DNA of 5,039 bases, from NCBI GenBank assembly GCA_021775195.1, contig JAJFIG010000516.1:1-5039 (forward strand). The letters run 5' to 3'. The translations under genes and the position numbers were made by a program. The DNA is from Rhodospirillales bacterium. GTDB lineage: Bacteria > Pseudomonadota > Alphaproteobacteria > Rhodospirillales > 2-02-FULL-58-16. Shown in pieces: positions 1 through 3,995 of this stretch. The first letter of the stretch is position 1. Every line of letters starts with the position of its first letter. Below the pieces are notes generated by a model. The model was not told the origin of the DNA and made no database searches. It saw nothing but the letters and a program-made list of their open reading frames with translations.

Positions 1-282
1 GACGCAGATGTCGGGTTGGCCGCCCTCGCATTGCCGTTCGGTGACCGGTAGCAGCACTTTACCCGCCTCGATAAGCCTGCAGCCTATGTACATTTCCCAG
101 AACCGCGCATTAGGATCGCGCGCGAAGCCATGCCGGAAATCAGGATCGGCATAGGGCTCGTAGGCAACCCACATCGGGTCGAGCACCTGGCGAATTTCCC
201 GCTCCGCGTCGTACCGCGCCTCGCAGAGGTTGGCATAACCGAGGTCAAGATTGTCCCCGTCGATGTCCCATAGACTTGTCAC
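1..282 (-). CDS. Partial uncharacterised protein, N-terminal 94 residues, possibly PD-(D/E)XK nuclease-like
   Basis: An open frame runs leftward from a GTG at 282 and leaves the window at base 1 still open, giving 94 residues. The start is supported by an AAAGGA ribosome site six bases upstream; the nearby ATGs at 289 and 303 both run into early stops. The protein begins VTSLWDIDGD. It contains an aromatic, acidic stretch (WVAYEPYADPDF, about 38-49), then ARFWEMYIG (59-67, with Glu63) and GGQPDICV at the visible end (Pro90-Asp91). A helix-borne Glu followed by a PD pair is how restriction-endonuclease-like folds usually begin, and the (D/E)xK half would lie outside the window. I do not recognise a named family, so the nuclease idea is inference. 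It is divergent from the 434-1639 gene, with about 150 bases between the two starts. Existence of the gene is fairly sure; its function is not. Confidence 0.6.
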   Translation of the reverse strand, partial: MTSLWDIDGDNLDLGYANLCEARYDAEREIRQVLDPMWVAYEPYADPDFRHGFARDPNARFWEMYIGCRLIEAGKVLLPVTERQCEGGQPDICV

Positions 283-433
283 AGTTCATCCTTTCGGTCG
301 CATGAACACACTCAGCCGGTGGTCTCCCGCGCGCTGGCCGCGCAAACCCTTCGAGACATCAAGCCCGGGGGAAAAATGGTACACTGTTTGAACTGGAGAT
401 TGTAGACCCCCAAGGAGGGCAAACGCTTAGGCA

Positions 434-1639
434 ATGCGCATTCGATATCTCGTTCAGCTTAAAGAGCCGATCCGGCTCGAAGATCACTGGCCGGTTTCGA
501 TCATGGGTGGGAATTTCCGCATCGTATCGAAAGATGGGAAGGTTACAGCCTTCGAAATCACATTTGTAGGTCAGTCTGTAGACCTTGCACCAACGTTGGA
601 GCGGCATGAAGAAGGAGATGTCAAACTCTCTATTGTAACGCGCGATACACTGCTGCCATTCGTCAGAATGCAACTAGAGAAGGCATTCACCTATCTCCAA
701 TGTTATTTCGATGTGGGAATTCTCATTCAAGAGATCGAGATCGAGTACGTGGGAGAGACTGAGGAAGAAGAAAAGCAGATCAATGTTAAGGGCTATAGCG
801 CCAAAAGAGCGAAAAGTCTGCTGTTGCTCCCCTATGATCTTCTCACCCGCGCGATCATGGCTGCGGAATCGGGAAAAGCGCCGGAGTTTGAGGCAACGCT
901 CGTGAGCGCGGCGCGAACCGCAATGTTGCAGGAGAGGTACATTGATTCGTTCCGCTACTCCTTCCTGTTGGTCGAGTCCCTTTACGGCGACGGAAAATTT
1001 ATGACAGCGCAACTGAAAGAGGCGCTGAAGGGACGTGCGGATTTTAAATCAATGGTTACGACAGCGTTCAAAGTGCGCATGTCACCGAAACGCCCTCGAA
1101 ATTCCGATACCGAAATGTTGCTTGCAGCCTCTCCGACCGTTGAGGCTGTAATCGATCATCTCGTCGAAAAAAGAGGTTTCTATTTCCACGGAAACGTTAA
1201 ACGTAAAGATGCGTGGCGGCCTTATGAACAGGAAGCGGCGGAAGCGCTTTCCCTGCTCTCACTGGAGATCGCAATGCTGATATCGCATGCGGCAGCGGCA
1301 CCGATGTTCGACGATACGCTTTCACAACGCCATTTCGACAACGCAAAACGCGTAGGAGCAATTATGACGATGAACGTGAGTTTCCGGTTTCGTGATCCAG
1401 ACGAGAACTTCGACAGGGACGGGAGTATTAACATTAACGTTCCCGGAACAAAGGCGACGCCAAAGATGGCGCTCTATGTCGTAAAAAAATTTCTAGAGAG
1501 GTTTGAAGATGTCGCGCCCATTGCCGATTTGAAATCAGCGACCGGCACGGTCAAGGGAACGGAACAAAAGGTTTTTGATATAGAATTCCACGTTGAAACC
1601 AGTTCAGAGATTAGCGGATTGCGGGGACACAATACGTAA
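434..1639 (+). CDS. Hypothetical protein with HEPN-like R-x4-H motif, 401 residues
   Basis: The function is not recognised. An N-terminal part rich in beta strands (about 1-110) ends in an acidic run (GETEEEEK, 107-114). A helical middle (about 130-290) contains SFRYSFLLVESLYGDGKF (172-189) and KRGFYFHGN (246-254). The latter gives Arg247-x4-His252, the spacing of the HEPN RNase/toxin motif, followed by a long helix (266-288). A C-terminal beta-type segment holds FRFRDPDENFDRDG (317-330) and VFDIEFHVET (380-389). The helical middle resembles proteins often labelled HEPN-like or, loosely, MauJ-like; this is a resemblance from memory. The start is forced by a TAG two codons upstream (428-430). 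A strong AAGGAGG lies unusually far away, with 14-15 bases between it and the ATG. The last codons (GHNT and TAA) lie inside the repeat element at 1623-1737, so the C-terminus may have been altered by that insertion. GC is moderate, well below that of the genes to the right. Confidence 0.75.
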   Translation: MRIRYLVQLKEPIRLEDHWPVSIMGGNFRIVSKDGKVTAFEITFVGQSVDLAPTLERHEEGDVKLSIVTRDTLLPFVRMQLEKAFTYLQCYFDVGILIQEIEIEYVGETEEEEKQINVKGYSAKRAKSLLLLPYDLLTRAIMAAESGKAPEFEATLVSAARTAMLQERYIDSFRYSFLLVESLYGDGKFMTAQLKEALKGRADFKSMVTTAFKVRMSPKRPRNSDTEMLLAASPTVEAVIDHLVEKRGFYFHGNVKRKDAWRPYEQEAAEALSLLSLEIAMLISHAAAAPMFDDTLSQRHFDNAKRVGAIMTMNVSFRFRDPDENFDRDGSININVPGTKATPKMALYVVKKFLERFEDVAPIADLKSATGTVKGTEQKVFDIEFHVETSSEISGLRGHNT

Positions 1640-1737
1640 TTCGCGTTTGCATCGGTCAAGAACACACTGACCGGCCTTCGGGGTCGGCGGCTTTCCAGCC
1701 CGGCTGGAGAGGCGACGGGATTAAGTGCTGTGTCCCC
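1623..1737. repeat. 115-bp element with 18-bp imperfect terminal inverted repeats (REP/MITE-like)
   Basis: The left end GGGGACACAATACGTAAT (1623-1640) and the right end ATTAAGTGCTGTGTCCCC (1720-1737) are imperfect inverted copies, identical at 14 of 18 positions, with nine terminal bases perfect (GGGGACACA / TGTGTCCCC). The interior can form two hairpins: a UUCG-capped stem at 1671-1687 (CCGGCC/GG-G-UCGG, with one G·U pair and one bulged G) and a clean stem at 1694-1708 (TCCAGC, loop CCG, GCTGGA). No coding frame is evident inside. GGGGACAC…TTAATT-type ends recall short non-autonomous elements associated with REP-associated tyrosine transposases (Y1/RAYT), but that is recollection, not a match I could test. 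The left end supplies the stop codon of the 434-1639 gene. No clear target-site duplication is visible. Confidence 0.55.
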
Positions 1738-1757
1738 ATAATTCGTCCCCAAAATTC
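1732..1757. repeat. Tandem pair of 13-bp repeats
   Basis: GTCCCCATAATTC (1732-1744) is followed directly by GTCCCCAAAATTC (1745-1757), with 12 of 13 bases identical. The first copy overlaps the right end of the 1623-1737 element, so the second copy could be a slipped or duplicated element end. Confidence 0.6.
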
Positions 1758-1764
1758 TATGGGG
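1734..1764. terminator. Inverted repeat between convergent genes, possible weak terminator
   Basis: CCCCATA (1734-1740) and TATGGGG (1758-1764) are perfect 7-bp complements, with partly complementary ATT/AAT bases just inside. The stem lies between the stop codons of two convergent genes (1639 and 1784), where a bidirectional terminator would be expected. Neither strand has a clean T-run directly after the stem, so termination is inferred from position only. The structure may simply be a by-product of the neighbouring repeats. Confidence 0.3.
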
Positions 1765-1783
1765 CGATGGTCACAAGCGGCCA

Positions 1784-2560
1784 CTAAATTTCTATTATTT
1801 CAAGCGAATAGGTATGTGATGCTTCCCGCGCTTGATAAAATGATACACTTGCTTGCCGATTCGTACACCACTCTCGTATTTGGGCTTTGTGAGCTTCACG
1901 CATTCTGCAACCAAAAATGACGCCCACCAATAGATGCGGAGGAAATTTTTTGATACCTGGCCCCTCCTCATGGTCGATTATCCTCCACTCTTTCTCGTAT
2001 TCCCAATGCTTGGCTTTTGTGAGTAATGATTTTTCCAGGCGAAGAACGTCATCGTCCTGAATGGGATTAACTATAGGATAATCGTCTGAGTAAGAGATTG
2101 GTTGCGCTCGCGCAATAAATCGTTCTTTTTCGTCATCAAGTAATTTGATGCAAAAACCCTTATGTGAATCTGCGTAATGGGACCACATAAGGATGTCATC
2201 TGGTATCCTCGTCAGACTGAAAATTCCAATTTCCGATAGAATTTTCTCAGTACCTTCCCTTAATGTTTTTTCAACGGTTGGGTCTCGGCTCCTAATTTTC
2301 CGCCGGGCGTCTGCAATCCAACGTTGTTTTTGTTGTCTATTAAAGCCTGGATATTTTCGGCCAAGGCCAGCCGAAAAATACCTTTTTATTTCTTGATCAC
2401 TTGCAGAAAATGAATAGTCAAACTTGCAATCGAAGGGGTCGTTAAACTGATCTCTCGACGAAAAATAAAACTCGTTGCCTGCGAAGATTCGCTGCGCCCG
2501 ATCGATATTTTCTTCATCTATCATCCTGTATTTATACAAAAACCTATCATGATCACTCAT
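1784..2560 (-). CDS. DUF2971 domain-containing protein, 258 residues
   Basis: The protein matches the DUF2971 pattern along its whole length. It has LYKYR near the N-terminus (8-12), FYFSSRDQFNDPFDC (31-45), the signature LMWSHYADSHKGFCI (124-138), a Lys-rich KHWEYEKEWRII (184-195) and a closing LVGVIFG (211-217). Its length of about 260 residues is typical, and no part looks missing. The family has no established biochemical activity that I can state. It is common in variable regions of bacterial genomes, often as an isolated gene. The ATG at 2560 is chosen because LYKYR normally lies within the first dozen or so residues; only a weak GGGA precedes it. The start overlaps, in the ATGA manner, a 27-codon frame upstream. 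Base composition is clearly AT-richer than anything else in the window, with many codons ending in A or T, which suggests horizontal acquisition. TAG is the stop. No signal peptide or membrane segment is seen. Confidence 0.88.
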   Translation of the reverse strand: MSDHDRFLYKYRMIDEENIDRAQRIFAGNEFYFSSRDQFNDPFDCKFDYSFSASDQEIKRYFSAGLGRKYPGFNRQQKQRWIADARRKIRSRDPTVEKTLREGTEKILSEIGIFSLTRIPDDILMWSHYADSHKGFCIKLLDDEKERFIARAQPISYSDDYPIVNPIQDDDVLRLEKSLLTKAKHWEYEKEWRIIDHEEGPGIKKFPPHLLVGVIFGCRMREAHKAQIREWCTNRQASVSFYQAREASHTYSLEIIEI

Positions 2561-2640
2561 TTGTCGATCCCATATCGGCGAATCTCGCGTTCATCCGGTA
2601 GCGCCATTGTTACGGATGCCATTGACTGCCAGCGCTTCAT
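2557..2640 (-). CDS. Possible 27-residue small ORF or gene remnant coupled to the DUF2971 gene
   Basis: An ATG at 2640 opens a frame of 27 codons, beginning MKRWQSMASV and ending REIRRYGIDK. Its TGA overlaps the ATG of the DUF2971 gene by four bases (ATGA), an arrangement typical of translational coupling. An in-frame TAG lies eight codons upstream of the ATG, so it is not the tail of an intact longer gene. The ribosome site is poor: AGAAG abuts the ATG and AAGGA is 19 bases away. It could be a leader peptide, the decayed end of a lost upstream partner, or chance. No family is recognised. Confidence 0.25.
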   Translation of the reverse strand: MKRWQSMASVTMALPDEREIRRYGIDK

Positions 2641-2800
2641 CTTCTTTTGAAATAACCTATCCTTCTACCACCAGAACGAGCAGATGCGGAGGTTATATGA
2701 GATGCGGGCCGAAATTAGACAACTATACGTAACCAACGTTTGCGCCGGTTAAGGTCGCACCGGCCAGCCCCGCAACCGTCCACGCCCCACCGGGAACCGC
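2641..2800. other. Non-coding stretch spanning the change from low to high GC
   Basis: No convincing gene was found here. The left half has mixed composition. From about 2740 the sequence becomes C-rich and matches the operon to the right, so the junction between acquired and backbone DNA probably lies near 2700-2750. A 22-residue rightward frame (2684-2752, MRRLYEMRAEIRQLYV…) loosely recalls the N-terminus of SOS-associated YedK/SRAP proteins but lacks their Cys2; it is at best a remnant. GCCGGT (2744-2749) and ACCGGC (2759-2764) form a 6-bp inverted repeat with a nine-base loop and no T-run. No tRNA, integrase or attachment-site repeat was seen. Confidence 0.4.
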
Positions 2801-2829
2801 TTGCCACACCCCCCCCATCATGCTAAATA
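2801..2829 (+). promoter_or_regulatory. Probable sigma-70-type promoter of the tetR–mutase operon
   Basis: TTGCCA (2801-2806, five of six matches to TTGACA) is followed after exactly 17 bases by TAAATA (2824-2829). A TG dinucleotide one base before it (2821-2822) forms an extended -10. The -10 itself is a weak match. Transcription would begin near 2836, inside the palindrome at 2833-2850, so a bound repressor would block initiation. The upstream run of C residues contrasts with the short AT-rich patch carrying the -10 and the palindrome. Confidence 0.45.
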
Positions 2830-2832
2830 AAC

Positions 2833-2850
2833 CAAACAAATGTTTGTTTG
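2833..2850. promoter_or_regulatory. Perfect 8-2-8 palindrome, probable TetR-family operator
   Basis: CAAACAAA (2833-2840), TG, then TTTGTTTG (2843-2850) is a perfect inverted repeat in an otherwise extremely GC-rich setting. It lies directly downstream of the proposed -10 and just upstream of the repressor start. An 18-bp symmetric AT-rich site next to a tetR-type gene is the usual form of an autoregulatory operator, which would also control the mutase genes downstream. The regulator–site pairing is inferred from position. Confidence 0.75.
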
Positions 2851-2861
2851 ATAACCGTGCC

Positions 2862-2865
2862 GGAG
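2862..2865 (+). promoter_or_regulatory. Ribosome binding site supporting the GTG start at 2875
   Basis: GGAG lies nine bases before the GTG at 2875. The alternative in-frame starts, TTG at 2848 and GTG at 2857, have no such site. TTG 2848 would also lie inside the operator palindrome and only about a dozen bases after the predicted transcription start. Confidence 0.45.
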
Positions 2866-2874
2866 CCCCAACCC

Positions 2875-3477
2875 GTGACCGCCCCTGTCCCCGCGACCAC
2901 CGAGCCCCCCGCGCCCCGCCGCTCCCGCCGCGACAGCCGCCGGCCCCAGCTTCTCGACGCCGCCGCCCGCCGCTTCCGCCGTGGTGGCTACAGCGCCACC
3001 TCCATGCGCGACATCGCCGGCGATGCCGGCATGCTGGCCGGCTCCATGTACCACCATTTCCCCTCCAAGGAGGACCTCCTGGTCGCCGTCCACGAGGAAG
3101 GCATCCGCCGCATAACCAAGGCCGTGGAGGAGGCGCTCGACGGCGTCCGCGGCCCCTGGCAGCGGCTCGAGGCCGCCGCCGCCGCCCATCTCGCGGTGCT
3201 CCTCGACGGCGGCGACTACGCGGTGGTGGTGATCCGCGAACTGCCCCATGAATCCGCCGCGCTCCGCCGCACCCTGGCGCCCGTCCGCGACGCCTACGAG
3301 GATATCTTCCGCCGCCTCGTCGACGACCTGCCCCTTTCCGCCGCGACGCCGCGCCACCACGTGCGCCTGATGCTGCTCGGCGCCCTGAACTGGTCCCAGA
3401 CCTGGTACCGGCCCGGCGGCGAGGCGCCCGAAGCCATCGCCCGCGGTTTCATCCGCCTGCTCCGGGGCGAACACTGA
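2875..3477 (+). CDS. TetR/AcrR-family transcriptional repressor
   Basis: This is a one-domain TetR-type regulator: an N-terminal helix-turn-helix binds DNA as a dimer and a C-terminal helical domain binds a small effector. With GTG 2875 as residue 1 (200 residues), a basic, Pro-rich lead (10-23) precedes QLLDAAARRFRRGGY (25-39). The helix-turn-helix follows (about 42-62), with MRDIAGDAG (44-52) and the family hallmark GSMYHHFPSKEDLL (56-69). The C-terminal domain ends with GALNWSQTWYRPGGEAPEAIA (from residue 169), a pattern shared with KstR2-like and related TetR proteins that respond to acyl-CoA thioesters. It is the first gene of an operon, 30 bases before the B12-binding subunit. This suggests that it senses the mutase substrate or product and represses its own transcript through the palindrome at 2833-2850. 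The start is uncertain: TTG 2848 (209 residues) and GTG 2857 are possible. Codons end almost always in G or C. Confidence 0.9.
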   Translation: MTAPVPATTEPPAPRRSRRDSRRPQLLDAAARRFRRGGYSATSMRDIAGDAGMLAGSMYHHFPSKEDLLVAVHEEGIRRITKAVEEALDGVRGPWQRLEAAAAAHLAVLLDGGDYAVVVIRELPHESAALRRTLAPVRDAYEDIFRRLVDDLPLSAATPRHHVRLMLLGALNWSQTWYRPGGEAPEAIARGFIRLLRGEH

Positions 3478-3507
3478 AAACAAGACACCAGAGAACAAGA
3501 GGAACCC

Positions 3508-3975
3508 ATGTCCCCGTCCGCCACCATCACCGACCCGCCACCCGCCGCCGCCGAATTCGCCGGCCGTCCGCCCCGGGTGATGGTCACCAAGGTCGGCCTC
3601 GACGGCCATGACCGCGGCTCCCGCCTCGTCGCCTCCTACCTCCGCGACGCCGGCATGGAGGTCATCTACACCCCCCCCTGGCAGTCCGTCGACAGCGTCG
3701 TCGACCTCGCCACCCAGGAGGACGTCGACGTCATCGGCATCAGTTCGCTGGCCACCGACCACCTGCTGGTGCCCAAGCTCATGGCCGCCTTGCGCGACGC
3801 CGGCATGGGCCACGTCGGGGTCGTCGTCGGCGGCATCGTCCCCGACGCCGATGCCCGCGACCTGATGGCGGCCGGCGTCGGCCACGTCTTCCATCCCGGG
3901 GCGTCCCGCGACGACATCGTCACCGCCCTCGTAAGCCTTGTTCACGAAGTCCGCGCCCGCGGACAGGACGCCTGA
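3508..3975 (+). CDS. Cobalamin (B12)-binding subunit of an acyl-CoA mutase
   Basis: This is the small, stand-alone B12-binding subunit (155 residues) of a two-component adenosylcobalamin-dependent acyl-CoA mutase. It corresponds to the C-terminal domain of methylmalonyl-CoA mutase and to the small subunits of isobutyryl- and 2-hydroxyisobutyryl-CoA mutases. The cobalamin signature is complete: [10 protein letters not shown] gives Asp32-x-His34-x-x-Gly37, with His34 the expected lower axial cobalt ligand. The Ser79-Ser80-Leu81 motif (GISSLATDH) and the Gly108-Gly109 pair ([10 protein letters not shown]) follow in the usual Rossmann-like order. A Pro/Ala-rich tail of about 20 residues precedes the domain. 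AGAGG stands five bases before the ATG at 3508. It lies 30 bases after the repressor gene and 20 bases before the catalytic subunit, so co-transcription and complex formation are expected. [17 protein letters not shown] (56-72) differs from the more common FQTPEE-type stretch seen in methylmalonyl-CoA mutases, in line with a divergent partner. Confidence 0.93.
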   Translation: MSPSATITDPPPAAAEFAGRPPRVMVTKVGLDGHDRGSRLVASYLRDAGMEVIYTPPWQSVDSVVDLATQEDVDVIGISSLATDHLLVPKLMAALRDAGMGHVGVVVGGIVPDADARDLMAAGVGHVFHPGASRDDIVTALVSLVHEVRARGQDA

Positions 3976-3995
3976 GGCGGGATACGGAGAAACCC

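Noticed and set aside
377..385. TGGTACACT as an extended -10 promoter for the 434-1639 gene
   Set aside because: Only four of six -10 positions match and there is no -35 at a suitable distance, so the support is too weak to list.
399..404. TACAAT on the minus strand as a -10 for the leftward partial gene
   Set aside because: The hexamer is good, but nothing resembling a -35 lies 16-18 bases upstream, and the leader would be over 100 bases.
1932..2692. Exact 11-bp direct repeat AGATGCGGAGG at 1932-1942 and 2682-2692
   Set aside because: In a 5-kb window a few exact 11-mer repeats are expected by chance, and the flanks show no further similarity.
2684..2752. Rightward 22-residue frame MRRLYEMRAEIRQLYV…, resembling the start of SRAP/YedK proteins
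   Set aside because: The catalytic Cys2 of SRAP proteins is replaced by Arg, there is no ribosome site, and the frame stops after 22 residues. It is too short to call even as a pseudogene.
2744..2764. GCCGGT…ACCGGC hairpin as a terminator
   Set aside because: The stem is only six base pairs with a nine-base loop, there is no T-run, and no gene ends just before it on either strand.
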